Positions 7,212 through 15,570 of a stretch of 64,000 bases of DNA are shown here, piece by piece. The notes under the pieces were generated by a model. It worked only from the letters and a program-made list of their open reading frames with translations, ran no database searches and had not been told where the DNA came from. Positions within the stretch are counted from its first letter, which is position 1. Each line of letters begins with the position of its first letter. The DNA comes from Streptococcus pacificus (GTDB lineage: Bacteria > Bacillota > Bacilli > Lactobacillales > Streptococcaceae): positions 1-64,000 of the forward strand of contig NZ_JAENBO010000004.1 of NCBI RefSeq assembly GCF_016481305.1. The letters run 5' to 3'. The translations under genes and the position numbers were made by a program.

Positions 7212-9848
7212 TTATTTGGCTTCATACCACGTTTTTCCAGCATTGTCGTCAACGATAAGCGGTACTTTTAGTGTAAAAGCAGACTCCATCGTCTCTTTGA
7301 CCAAATGCTTGATGGTCTCTAATTCGTCTTTAGGGACTTCTAAGACAATTTCGTCATGGACTTGTAAGAGCATCTTGGCTTTGAAGTTTCCATTTTCAAG
7401 GGCTTTGTCAAGGTTAATCATAGCAACCTTTAAGATATCTGCTGCAGATCCTTGAATGGGTGAATTGATAGCTGTTCGTTCGGCAAAATTTCTAACATTA
7501 AAGTTGCGCGAGTGGATATCGGGGAGTTCCCGTCTACGATGAAAGAGTGTTTCAACATAACCCTTGTCACGCGCGTCTTTAACAATATTATCCATGTAGG
7601 CTTTAATGCCAGGATAGCGCTCAAAATAGGTATCGATATACTGCTTGGCTGCTTTTCTTGTGATGCCAAGATTGTTTGACAGGCCAAAATCAGAAATTCC
7701 ATAAACAACGCCGAAGTTAACAGCCTTAGCATTTCTGCGGTCGTTTGCGCTCACCTCTTCTGGTTTTTCAATACCAAAAACCCGCATGGCAGTAGCTGTA
7801 TGAATATCTGCCCCGTGATTGAAGGCATCAATCAGGTGTTCATCATTAGAAATGTGGGCAAGAACCCTTAGTTCAATTTGTGAGTAGTCAGAACTTAAGA
7901 GCACACTGTCTTCTTGATTAGCAGTAAAGGCTTTTCGAATTAATCGTCCTTGTTCTAAACGAACAGGGATGTTTTGAAGGTTGGGATCGACACTTGATAG
8001 GCGACCTGTCTGTGTTAGGTCTTGAAGATAGGAAGTGTGAATTTTTCCGTCAGACAAGATATAATCTTGTAAGCCAACAACATAAGTGTTTTGGAGCTTG
8101 GTAATCTGACGATAGTCTAAGATTTTAGCAACAATTGGCGCAGTAGGTGCTAATTTTTCCAAGACATCAACGGCAGTAGAATAACCTGTTTTGGTTTTCT
8201 TGGTGGCCCAAAGCGGTAATTGCATTCTCTCAAACAAGATATGGCCCAGCTGTTTTGGCGAATTGATATTGAATTCTTCGCCTGCCATTTCATAGATTTC
8301 TCGTGTTAGGCGCTGAATGGTCAATTCGTTTTCGACCTGCATTTCTTGCAAGGTTGCTTTGTCAACAGAAATACCTTCGATTTCCATTTTCGCTAGGACA
8401 TTGGAAAGAGGAATTTCCATCTCAAAGAGTAAGTCGAGTTGTTGGTTTTTTTCCAACGCTTTTGTCATTACCGGTTCTGTTTCCACCAGAGTGCGGATTT
8501 TTTTGGCAAGATGGGTAAGGAGTAGTTCTTTCTCTGGGATGGCACGTTTTGCCCCTTTACCATAGACATCATTATCATCAGCTAGTGGTGTTTGACCATA
8601 GAGGTGAGCAATGGTTGCTAGCTCATTATCATCAACCGTTGATAAGAGATATTTGGCAAGTCGACTATCAAAGGCACAAGCAGCTAAAGGCACATCAAGA
8701 TGGTTAAGCAAGACCTTGCTTCGCTTGAAATCATAGGTTTTTATCGGTTGAGACAAGGCTTGTTTAAAAAGATCTGATTGAAGGAGCTTGATATCAGAGC
8801 TAGCATAAATTTTATCCTTATTCCCCCAAGCAAAACCAATGATGCTTTCTGTATGGTAGTTAGGACGCAGAAGCTCAAAATAATAAAACTGATCATCCTT
8901 AAACATCTCAGGTTGAAGTTCTGTTACTTCTGTGAAGGTCACATCTACTTCTTTTTGACCAGCACCAGATAGGCTAGCTTTTAATTGCTTAAAGCCCATG
9001 TCATCATAAAATTGTGAGAGTTTTTCCACCTCAGGACCATGGTAAGCCAAATCATCAAGACCAATCGTGATAGGTGCAGTGGTATCAATGGTTGCCAGTG
9101 TTTTTGAAAGAAAGGCTTGCTCTTTATCATGGATAAGATTTTCTTTCATCTTAGAGGCTTTCATACTGTCAATATTAGCATAAATGCCTTCAAGACTGCC
9201 ATGCTCCAAGAGTAATTTTAGGCCAGTCTTCTCACCGATTTTGGTGACTCCTGGGATATTATCGGATTTATCACCCATGAGAGCTTTCAAATCGATAAAT
9301 TGTGTTGGAGTAATCCCCATTTTTGTCATCAGGTAGTCTGGTGTGAATTCTTCAAATTCTGAGACCCCTTTTTTAGAAATTTCAACCACGGTATTATCAT
9401 CAGTTAGTTGAATCAGGTCCTTATCACCACTGACAATCGTGACATCATAAAAAACCTCTCCATTTTCAGCGAGTTTATCGAGAGTTCCAATGATATCGTC
9501 TGCTTCGTAGCGATCAAGTTCATAGTACTTGATGCCAAGTGCTGTCAGCATCTCTTTGATGAAGGGGAATTGTTCTCTAAACTCATCCGGTGTTTTTGCA
9601 CGGCCAGCTTTATAGTCTGAAAACATCTCGGTTCTAAAAGTCGTTTTACCTGCATCAAAAGCCACTAAAACATGAGTAGGATTGACCCTTTTCATCATGT
9701 GATCAAGCATCAAATGAAAGCCATAAATAGCATTGGTATGAAGACCATTAGCATTTTTAAAGCGATCAATTTGATTGTACAAGGCAAAAAAAGCACGAAA
9801 GGCGATGGATGACCCATCAATTAATAGTAATTTATTCTTATTTTTCAT
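7212..9848 (-). CDS. polA: DNA polymerase I
   Basis: An 878-residue Pol I with an N-terminal 5'-3' exonuclease domain (LLIDGSS at the start, YEADDIIGTLD near 125, GDKSDNIPGV near 195), a degenerate 3'-5' exonuclease-like region, and the C-terminal polymerase domain. That domain has motif A (DYSQIELR), motif B (RRNAKAVNFGVVYG) and motif C (VHDEIVLE). It functions in Okazaki fragment processing and repair. The ATG at 9848 gives the expected N terminus. A TTG six codons upstream lies across the -10 box itself and can be rejected. No Shine-Dalgarno sequence is present. Confidence 0.95.
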   Translation of the reverse strand: MKNKNKLLLIDGSSIAFRAFFALYNQIDRFKNANGLHTNAIYGFHLMLDHMMKRVNPTHVLVAFDAGKTTFRTEMFSDYKAGRAKTPDEFREQFPFIKEMLTALGIKYYELDRYEADDIIGTLDKLAENGEVFYDVTIVSGDKDLIQLTDDNTVVEISKKGVSEFEEFTPDYLMTKMGITPTQFIDLKALMGDKSDNIPGVTKIGEKTGLKLLLEHGSLEGIYANIDSMKASKMKENLIHDKEQAFLSKTLATIDTTAPITIGLDDLAYHGPEVEKLSQFYDDMGFKQLKASLSGAGQKEVDVTFTEVTELQPEMFKDDQFYYFELLRPNYHTESIIGFAWGNKDKIYASSDIKLLQSDLFKQALSQPIKTYDFKRSKVLLNHLDVPLAACAFDSRLAKYLLSTVDDNELATIAHLYGQTPLADDNDVYGKGAKRAIPEKELLLTHLAKKIRTLVETEPVMTKALEKNQQLDLLFEMEIPLSNVLAKMEIEGISVDKATLQEMQVENELTIQRLTREIYEMAGEEFNINSPKQLGHILFERMQLPLWATKKTKTGYSTAVDVLEKLAPTAPIVAKILDYRQITKLQNTYVVGLQDYILSDGKIHTSYLQDLTQTGRLSSVDPNLQNIPVRLEQGRLIRKAFTANQEDSVLLSSDYSQIELRVLAHISNDEHLIDAFNHGADIHTATAMRVFGIEKPEEVSANDRRNAKAVNFGVVYGISDFGLSNNLGITRKAAKQYIDTYFERYPGIKAYMDNIVKDARDKGYVETLFHRRRELPDIHSRNFNVRNFAERTAINSPIQGSAADILKVAMINLDKALENGNFKAKMLLQVHDEIVLEVPKDELETIKHLVKETMESAFTLKVPLIVDDNAGKTWYEAK

Positions 9849-9854
9849 AGGTTT

Positions 9855-9863
9855 ATTATACCA
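9855..9863 (-). promoter_or_regulatory. extended -10 of polA, 6 nt from its ATG
   Basis: On the minus strand TGGTATAAT (TATAAT at plus-strand 9855-9860) is followed by only AAACCT before the ATG. The -35 is poor. Transcription would begin at about the A of ATG. Confidence 0.6.
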
Positions 9864-9986
9864 CAAGTAGTACTTTTAAAGGGCGCGTGAGATGTCCTTG
9901 TAAAGAAAACTCTGTCAAAATTTTTTTGTGAGCTATCAATTGCTGATAAGTTTGATATAATAAAGATATTACAGGAGGGAAATGGT

Positions 9987-10763
9987 ATGAAAGTAACAAC
10001 TCTAGGCTGTTGGGGAGCCTATCCTTATAAAGATGCTGGTACAACGAGTTATCTCGTCACTGGTTCAGACGGTTTTCAACTCTTGATGGATGTGGGGAGT
10101 CGCGCTATCAACGAACTGGAAAAAGAGCTGAGTCCACTAGCAGTGGATGCTGTCATTATTAGCCACTACCATCCAGATCACATCGCCGATTTGGGCGTTT
10201 TATTTCACTACCGTCTTCTTTATCCTAAAACACTTTGGGAGCCTAAACTGCTACCTGTTTATGGTCATGATGAGGATAAAAACGCATTTGCAAAACTGAG
10301 CCTTCCTAATGTGGCACAAGGTATTGCTTATAATGTTTCTGGTGTTGAGACCATTGGTCCTTTTGAAATCAGTTTTATCAAAACCGTTCATCCGGTGCCT
10401 TGTTATGCGATGAGAATTACAGAAAAAGCTACCAATCAAGTTCTTGTTTTCACAGGAGACACTGGCTATTTTGATGATTTAGCAGCTTTCACTAAGGATG
10501 CTGATTTGTTTTTAGCAGATGTTTATCTATTTGAGGGCAATGAAAATCATCCAGCCCACTTGACCAGTAAAGAAGCAGGTGAAATTGCTAAAGAAGCAGC
10601 AGTGAAGAAACTCGTTTTGACGCACCTGCCACAATTTTCAAAAGACGGAAAACACGATGATGATTATTTGGAAATCTTAAGACAAGAGTCTACTAATTAT
10701 ACAAACGGTATTCCGGTTGAATTGGCCCATCCTCATAAATCTTGGGATTTAGGAGAACTGTAA
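9987..10763 (+). CDS. MBL-fold metallo-hydrolase
   Basis: A 258-residue metallo-beta-lactamase-fold protein. The metal-binding motif SHYHPDHIADL lies near residues 51-61, and further ligands are in FTGDTGY (near 155) and THLPQ (near 215). The size and the N terminus VTTLGCWGAYP fit the small phosphodiesterase/RNase Z-like branch, but the substrate is not predictable. The ATG at 9987 follows AGGAGGG. Its stop overlaps the start of tadA by one base, so the two genes form an operon. Confidence 0.85.
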   Translation: MKVTTLGCWGAYPYKDAGTTSYLVTGSDGFQLLMDVGSRAINELEKELSPLAVDAVIISHYHPDHIADLGVLFHYRLLYPKTLWEPKLLPVYGHDEDKNAFAKLSLPNVAQGIAYNVSGVETIGPFEISFIKTVHPVPCYAMRITEKATNQVLVFTGDTGYFDDLAAFTKDADLFLADVYLFEGNENHPAHLTSKEAGEIAKEAAVKKLVLTHLPQFSKDGKHDDDYLEILRQESTNYTNGIPVELAHPHKSWDLGEL

Positions 10764-11260
10764 TGTATAGTCAAGCCGAAAAAGAATACTTTATGTCAGA
10801 AGCCCTAAAAGAAGCCCATCGCTCGCTTGAAAAAGATGAGATTCCAATCGGTTGCGTCATTGTTAAAGAGGGTCAGATTATAGGACGAGGTCATAACGCC
10901 AGAGAAGAACTTAATCAAGCGATTATGCATGCAGAAATCATGGCCATCAATGAAGCCAACCAGTCAGAAGGCGATTGGCGCTTACTGGACACTACTTTAT
11001 TTGTTACGATTGAACCTTGTGTCATGTGTAGTGGTGCTATTGGCTTAGCAAGAATAACAGCAGTTGTTTATGGTGCTAAAAATAGTAAGTTTGGTGCAGC
11101 AGGCAGCCTCTATGATATTTTAAGTGATCAACGTCTTAACCACCGAGTGGCTGTGGAAACAGGAGTCCTTGAAGCTGAATGTGCCCAAATCATGCAAGAT
11201 TTTTTCCGAAAACGGCGAGAGAAAAATGTGACACTTAAAAATGAGACGACAGAAGACTAG
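10763..11260 (+). CDS. tadA: tRNA adenosine(34) deaminase
   Basis: A 165-residue zinc-dependent deaminase that converts A34 to inosine in tRNA-Arg(ACG). The HAEIMA motif (His ligand and catalytic Glu) and PCVMC (two Cys ligands) are intact. The start is the ATG at 10763 in the TAATG overlap with the upstream gene, with AGGAG 7 nt before it; an upstream in-frame ATG would lie inside the MBL gene and has no support. The SRP RNA gene follows immediately, the usual streptococcal arrangement. Confidence 0.93.
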   Translation: MYSQAEKEYFMSEALKEAHRSLEKDEIPIGCVIVKEGQIIGRGHNAREELNQAIMHAEIMAINEANQSEGDWRLLDTTLFVTIEPCVMCSGAIGLARITAVVYGAKNSKFGAAGSLYDILSDQRLNHRVAVETGVLEAECAQIMQDFFRKRREKNVTLKNETTED

Positions 11261-11288
11261 TTGCAGAAATTTTAAATTCTGCTATAAT
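11261..11288 (+). promoter_or_regulatory. promoter of the SRP RNA
   Basis: TTGCAG and TATAAT are 16 nt apart, just upstream of the RNA. Confidence 0.7.
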
Positions 11289-11294
11289 AAACTA

Positions 11295-11374
11295 TGGAGC
11301 AACAGTTTTGCGTGAAGTGGGTCAGGGGAGGAATCCAGCAGCCCTAAGCGATGTAAGCTGTGTGCTCTTTTTTT
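11295..11374 (+). ncRNA. ffs: signal recognition particle RNA (small bacterial type)
   Basis: The conserved apical hairpin of domain IV is visible at about 11320-11345, with GGTCAGG, GGAGGAA and CAGCAGCC in order. Flanking arms GGAGCA and TGTGCTC close the molecule, and a T run ends it. The length of about 80 nt is that of the short SRP RNA of streptococci. It binds Ffh for co-translational targeting of membrane and secreted proteins. Confidence 0.93.
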
Positions 11375-11383
11375 GTTTATTCT

Positions 11384-11421
11384 AAAAACCCTATGAAATC
11401 TTGATTTCATAGGGTTTTTAT
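11384..11421 (+). terminator. strong terminator after the SRP RNA
   Basis: AAAAACCCTATGAAATC pairs with its complement around a four-base loop, followed by T residues. Confidence 0.8.
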
Positions 11422-11615
11422 GTCGATTGTTAAAATTTTGGGGCTTTTTGGGGGGCAGAAAAAGGGCAAAAATAATTAAAAATTGATTTGATTCATTTTA
11501 TTTGTCAAATCAATGGACTTTAATAATTGGTTGTGTTAGACTAAAAACTACATTTTATATCATAAATTTTATAATTAATTTATTTCAGTGTTACAGTAAT
11601 AGTAAGGAGAAACCG

Positions 11616-13598
11616 TTGAATTTATTTAATCAGTTAAAATCTAATATCTCATATATTTTTTGTTCTCATAAACTTAGCATCAAAGGGTTACTAACCGTTT
11701 TAGTTGTTTGTGGTTTTCTATTTAATTCGTCTCTTTTTGGCTCACCAACAATTGTTTATGCCACAACCACTTTTAAAGAATTTTCTCTAGAGGAGACAAC
11801 TTTGTCTATTGGTAAATCAACCACTTTGCATATAACATTTGAGGAACCTGTGTTTTATTTAAGAAAGGATTCTTTTAACACTAAAGGCGTAAGAATTACT
11901 GACTTATACTCAACAGACGATGCCAAAACGTGGACAGCAATTATTGTTCCATTATCTAATTATAATGGGTTAGGGAAAATTACTTTAATGTCAGGAGCTT
12001 ATTATAATGCGTTAGATGGAACACAGGGGAGTGGAAATGTTATTGAAGTTTTTGTTGATACGATAGCACCTCTTTCTCCCACTATCAATTATGAAGATCC
12101 AGGAGCTGATGGTGTTTATAATATACCAGAAGTTGGTCCTGATGGTACCATCACAGCAAGGGTTATTGTTCCAACTGATACAGAAGTTGGTGATATTTTA
12201 ATAATTAATGGTGCGTCTTATACAATTACTCAAGATATTATTGCAAATGGTCAAGAAGTAGAAGTGGCTCCAGACACTACCCTTTCTGCCTACATCATTG
12301 ATAAAGCAGGTAATAAAGGGCAAGTAGCAGCAGATAGAGCTGCTCCAGAAGACGCCTCACGCCCTGATGCTTCTACCACGCAACTAATGATTAACGATGT
12401 TACAATGGATAACATCATCACTAGTCAAGAAGGTCAAACAGATATTGTGATTACTGGTCAAGCCAGTGGCGTCTTTACTGCAGGCGATACCATTTATCTA
12501 AGAATAAATGGTGTTGATTACCAAGGTCAAGTGGATGACAAAGGGAACTTTAGTATCACCGTTAAGGGATCTGATTTAGTAGCAGATAGCGATAAAACAA
12601 TTGATGCTTCTTTGACTGCAACTAATACAGTTGGCAATCAAGGCACAATTGTAGCAACCAAAACCTATACTCTAGCGCCAGTACCAGAAGCACCAACACT
12701 TACTCATGAAGATCCAGGTTCTGATGGTGTTTATAGTCAAGATGAAGTAGGCTCAGATGGCACAGTAGCCGTAACCGTTAAAGTACCTAGCGGTACAGCA
12801 GTAGGTGATATTTTAACCATTGACGGAAAAGACTATGAGGTAACGCAAGCTATTCTTACTAATGGTCAACTACTTGAAGTTAAACCGGGAGCATCTGTAG
12901 AAGCTTTTATCACCAATACCTTTGGGGAAGTAGGACCGATGGCTACAATCATGGTATCAGGCCAATTTAAGATTCCAAGCAAAGCCCCAAGTTATGACTT
13001 ACCAGTTTCTGACTTTGTGCCAGAAACTAAGGTGCCAGATAAAGCTCCAAGCTATGACTTACCAGTTTCTGACTTTGTACCAGAAACTAAGGTGCCAGAC
13101 ACAGCCCCAAGTTATGACTTACCAGTTTCTGATTTTGTTGCAGAAACTAGGGTACCAGACACAGCTCCAAGTTATAACTTACCGGTTTCTGACTTTGTAC
13201 CAGAAACTAGGGTACCAGACACAGCTCCAAGTTATGACTTACCGGTTTCTGACTTTGTACCAGAAACCAAGGTGCCAGACACAGCTCCAAGTTATGACTT
13301 ACCGGTTTCTGACTTTGTTGCAGAAACTAGGGTACCAGACACAGCTCCAAGTTATGACCTACCAGTTTCTGACTTTGTACCAGAGACTAAGATACCAGAT
13401 ACAGCTCCAAGTAATGATTTACCTAAAGTACCTATCAATAATGAAGTATCAAAAAATAGTCAATCAGGAACTTCTAAATCCACTTCAAAGGGTCTCCCTA
13501 AAACAGGAGATAATCGACAATTTATCACAATTATTGGTAGTTTCTTGGTTGCTTGGTCCATCTTATTTAATCTATTCTTAAAAAGAAAAAATAATTAA
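11616..13598 (+). CDS. LPXTG surface protein with Ig-like domains and tandem 20-aa repeats
   Basis: A 660-residue exported protein. The TTG at 11616 is the likely start because AAGGAG lies 6 nt upstream; the open frame extends 38 codons further but without initiation signals. The order is a long signal peptide ending near VYA, an N-terminal beta domain, and two homologous ~80-residue Ig-like domains (starting near YEDPGADGVY and HEDPGSDGVY) that flank a BapA-type Ig-like domain. Next come seven copies plus a partial copy of a 20-residue Pro/Asp-rich repeat, a Ser/Lys-rich wall spacer, LPKTGD, a membrane span and a basic tail. It is sortase-anchored and probably adhesive. The gene stands alone between terminators. 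Confidence 0.85.
   Translation: MNLFNQLKSNISYIFCSHKLSIKGLLTVLVVCGFLFNSSLFGSPTIVYATTTFKEFSLEETTLSIGKSTTLHITFEEPVFYLRKDSFNTKGVRITDLYSTDDAKTWTAIIVPLSNYNGLGKITLMSGAYYNALDGTQGSGNVIEVFVDTIAPLSPTINYEDPGADGVYNIPEVGPDGTITARVIVPTDTEVGDILIINGASYTITQDIIANGQEVEVAPDTTLSAYIIDKAGNKGQVAADRAAPEDASRPDASTTQLMINDVTMDNIITSQEGQTDIVITGQASGVFTAGDTIYLRINGVDYQGQVDDKGNFSITVKGSDLVADSDKTIDASLTATNTVGNQGTIVATKTYTLAPVPEAPTLTHEDPGSDGVYSQDEVGSDGTVAVTVKVPSGTAVGDILTIDGKDYEVTQAILTNGQLLEVKPGASVEAFITNTFGEVGPMATIMVSGQFKIPSKAPSYDLPVSDFVPETKVPDKAPSYDLPVSDFVPETKVPDTAPSYDLPVSDFVAETRVPDTAPSYNLPVSDFVPETRVPDTAPSYDLPVSDFVPETKVPDTAPSYDLPVSDFVAETRVPDTAPSYDLPVSDFVPETKIPDTAPSNDLPKVPINNEVSKNSQSGTSKSTSKGLPKTGDNRQFITIIGSFLVAWSILFNLFLKRKNN
12984..13427 (+). 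repeat. 60-bp in-frame tandem repeats, 7.4 copies
   Basis: The period is exactly 60 nt, with unit starts at 12984, 13044, 13104, 13164, 13224, 13284, 13344 and a partial copy at 13404. The encoded unit is APSYDLPVSDFVPETKVPDT. Copies 3 and 6 carry VAETR instead of VPETK, copy 4 has Asn for Asp and VPETR, and the last copy diverges. Such a tract can change length by slippage or recombination. Confidence 0.95.
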
Positions 13599-13604
13599 AA
13601 GTTA

Positions 13605-13634
13605 AAAAGCTCTAGCAATTTGCTAGGGCTTTTG
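13605..13634 (+). terminator. terminator of the repeat-protein gene
   Basis: AAAAGCTCTAGCAA pairs with TGCTAGGGCTTTT. Confidence 0.75.
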
Positions 13635-13655
13635 TTGTTCAATCAAGCAGGCAAC

Positions 13656-13687
13656 AAAAAAGTCTCCCAAAGGGAGACGATTTTTTA
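13656..13687 (-). terminator. terminator of the cold-shock gene
   Basis: GTCTCCC and GGGAGAC pair around AAA, with T residues after it on the minus strand. Confidence 0.75.
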
Positions 13688-13885
13688 GCTTAATGTAATA
13701 TTTGCTGCTTGAAGTCCGCGTGCGCCTTCTTCAATATCAAATGTTACTTTTTGGCCTTCATCCATGGTTTTAAAACCATCTGTTTGAATGGCTGAGAAAT
13801 GTGCGAAAACATCGCCACTTTCTTCAGTGCTGATAAAACCGAAGCCTTTTTCAGCGTTAAACCATTTTACTGTACCTTGTGTCAT
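13685..13885 (-). CDS. cold-shock protein
   Basis: A 66-residue OB-fold protein with both RNA-binding motifs, GFGFIS (residues 15-20) and VFAHFSA (residues 26-32), and the usual family length. It binds single-stranded RNA or DNA and keeps mRNA unstructured in the cold. The ATG at 13885 follows a GAGAGGAAG Shine-Dalgarno. Cold-shock genes often have long regulatory leaders; about 300 nt of gene-free sequence lies upstream. Confidence 0.93.
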   Translation of the reverse strand: MTQGTVKWFNAEKGFGFISTEESGDVFAHFSAIQTDGFKTMDEGQKVTFDIEEGARGLQAANITLS

Positions 13886-14189
13886 TAAACATACTTCCTC
13901 TCTTATTATTTGTAAACTCTTGAGAAAAAATATGTTACCACAAATATAACTCTTGAAACTCTACTTTCTCATACTAACACGAATGAGGAGCAATGTATAC
14001 CAAAAAGCTTCAAATATTGAAAATAAACATAAAAATCTCTTAAAAAGCTATAATATTAAGGTTTTTGACAATTCAATTTCTTTTTATTTTTTTCATTATC
14101 GTATCAAATTCAAGTTTTTCCATCAGAATCTTCCTATTTTATTCTACAAAAGAAGACTATACTAAAGGTAACGAAAGAAAGGAGACAGT
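13886..14189. other. intergenic region between csp and ccdA
   Basis: This AT-rich gap of about 300 nt must hold the divergent promoters of csp and of the ccdA operon. A 9-bp direct repeat AACTCTTGA occurs at 13915-13923 and 13948-13956 in the csp leader. For ccdA a TATACT at 14158-14163 is a possible -10, without a good -35. A 70-codon frame on the plus strand (13953-14165) is low-complexity and lacks initiation signals. I see no convincing gene here. Confidence 0.5.
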
Positions 14190-14906
14190 ATGGAAACGAT
14201 TATATTTTTAATTTCGGTTTTCCTAGCCGGAGTATTATCATTTTTCTCACCTTGTATTTTTCCACTACTTCCGGTTTATGTCGGTATTTTATTGGATTCA
14301 GATGACGAGAGAACCATCACTATTTTAGGGAGGAAGGTCTATTGGCATGGTCTCATTAAAACCCTCTCGTTTATTGCTGGGCTATCAACTATTTTTCTAA
14401 TCCTAGGATATGGTGCGGGCTTTTTAGGAGCTGTTTTATATGCCGATTGGTTCCGTTATGTTTTAGGAACTATCGTTATCATTCTTGGTATTCACCAAAT
14501 GGACATCATTACTATTAAGAAACTACAAATGCAAAAAAGTATTACTTTTAACCCCAATAAAAAAAGGAACGATATTTATGGTGCCTTCTTACTAGGTATT
14601 ACCTTTAGTTTTGGTTGGACACCTTGTGTTGGACCAGTTCTTAGCTCGGTATTAGCGATTGCTGCTTCTGGTGGAAGTGGTGCGGTTCAAGGTGGCTTTT
14701 TGATGCTTGCTTATACTTTGGGGATGGCTTTACCGTTCTTGTTGATGGCACTGGCCTCAACATCTATGCTTAAACATTTTAACCGTCTAAAACCTTATCT
14801 AAGCACAATGAAAAAAATTGGCGGTGCCTTGATTATTGTCATGGGCATTCTACTAATGACTGGGCAACTAGGTGCTCTTGCAGCATTCTTTGAATCATCT
14901 TTATAA
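14190..14906 (+). CDS. ccdA: CcdA-type thiol-disulfide electron transporter
   Basis: A 238-residue membrane protein with six hydrophobic segments. The two Pro-flanked cysteines that carry electrons through the membrane are visible in FSPCIFPLLPVYVG near residue 23 and GWTPCVGPV near residue 148. It passes reducing power from cytoplasmic thioredoxin to extracytoplasmic acceptors. The gene starts at an ATG with AAAGGAG upstream and is followed 13 nt later by a thioredoxin-fold lipoprotein and by msrAB, so the acceptors are evident from context. Confidence 0.92.
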   Translation: METIIFLISVFLAGVLSFFSPCIFPLLPVYVGILLDSDDERTITILGRKVYWHGLIKTLSFIAGLSTIFLILGYGAGFLGAVLYADWFRYVLGTIVIILGIHQMDIITIKKLQMQKSITFNPNKKRNDIYGAFLLGITFSFGWTPCVGPVLSSVLAIAASGGSGAVQGGFLMLAYTLGMALPFLLMALASTSMLKHFNRLKPYLSTMKKIGGALIIVMGILLMTGQLGALAAFFESSL

Positions 14907-14919
14907 AAGGAGAAAAACA

Positions 14920-15546
14920 ATGAAAAAAATCACATTATTAACAACAGGTCTTGTTTGTTTAGGACTTCTTGGTGCATGTTCAAACACGACTCAAGAAAAT
15001 ATGCCTAAAGAGGCTAAAACAACTAGCAATATGACTAAAAAAGACGATATGAACAAGGATTCAAAAACTGAAATGAAAGACTCAGAAATGCAGGGTTCAG
15101 ATGATATGGCAACAATGAATGATGGTGAGATGGCTTATGATTTCACTCTAACAGGTGTTGATGGAAAAACTTATCATCTTTCAGATTATAAGGGTAAAAA
15201 AGTCTATCTTAAATTCTGGGCCTCATGGTGTTCTATTTGTTTAGCGACTCTAGAAGATACTGTTGAACTCTCTGAGATGGCTGATGACGATTATGTTGTG
15301 TTATCAGTTGTAGCCCCAACTCATAATGGTGAGAAAACGCAAAGTGAATTTAAAAAATGGTACCAAGGATTAGGTTATGATCAACTGCCAGTTTTACTGG
15401 ATAATGATGGCGAGCTACTAAAAGCTTACGGTGTTCGTTCCTATCCAACATCAGCTTTTATTGGAAGTGATGGTGTTTTAGTCAAAACACATATCGGATT
15501 TATGGAAAAAAGTGATATTGAAAAAACCTTAAAAGAAATAAAGTAA
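14920..15546 (+). CDS. thioredoxin-fold lipoprotein with Met-rich linker (Etrx-like)
   Basis: A 208-residue lipoprotein. The signal peptide ends in the lipobox LGAC, with the lipidated Cys near residue 21. Residues ~25-72 form a charged linker with a Met about every five residues, and residues ~75-208 form a TlpA/AhpC-like thioredoxin domain with the active site Cys-Ser-Ile-Cys in WASWCSIC. It would take electrons from CcdA and pass them to surface MsrAB. The ATG at 14920 is chosen because AAAGGAG precedes it; the frame runs open upstream into ccdA. Its pneumococcal counterparts are Etrx1/Etrx2. Confidence 0.88.
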   Translation: MKKITLLTTGLVCLGLLGACSNTTQENMPKEAKTTSNMTKKDDMNKDSKTEMKDSEMQGSDDMATMNDGEMAYDFTLTGVDGKTYHLSDYKGKKVYLKFWASWCSICLATLEDTVELSEMADDDYVVLSVVAPTHNGEKTQSEFKKWYQGLGYDQLPVLLDNDGELLKAYGVRSYPTSAFIGSDGVLVKTHIGFMEKSDIEKTLKEIK

Positions 15547-15570
15547 TGGTATAATGATAAGGAGGACAAT

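Noticed and set aside
7052..7252. Longer N terminus for the CoA-binding protein reaching into polA
   Set aside because: The ATG at 7201 has a good Shine-Dalgarno, and the extra residues derive from the polA 3' end.
12994..13581. Long second-frame ORF across the 60-bp repeats
   Set aside because: A 60-bp period has no stops in a second frame simply because one unit has none; the LPXTG frame explains the DNA.
13953..14165. 70-codon frame in the csp-ccdA gap
   Set aside because: No ribosome site, AT-driven composition (Phe, Tyr, Lys, Asn), and it lies in the region that must hold two divergent promoters.
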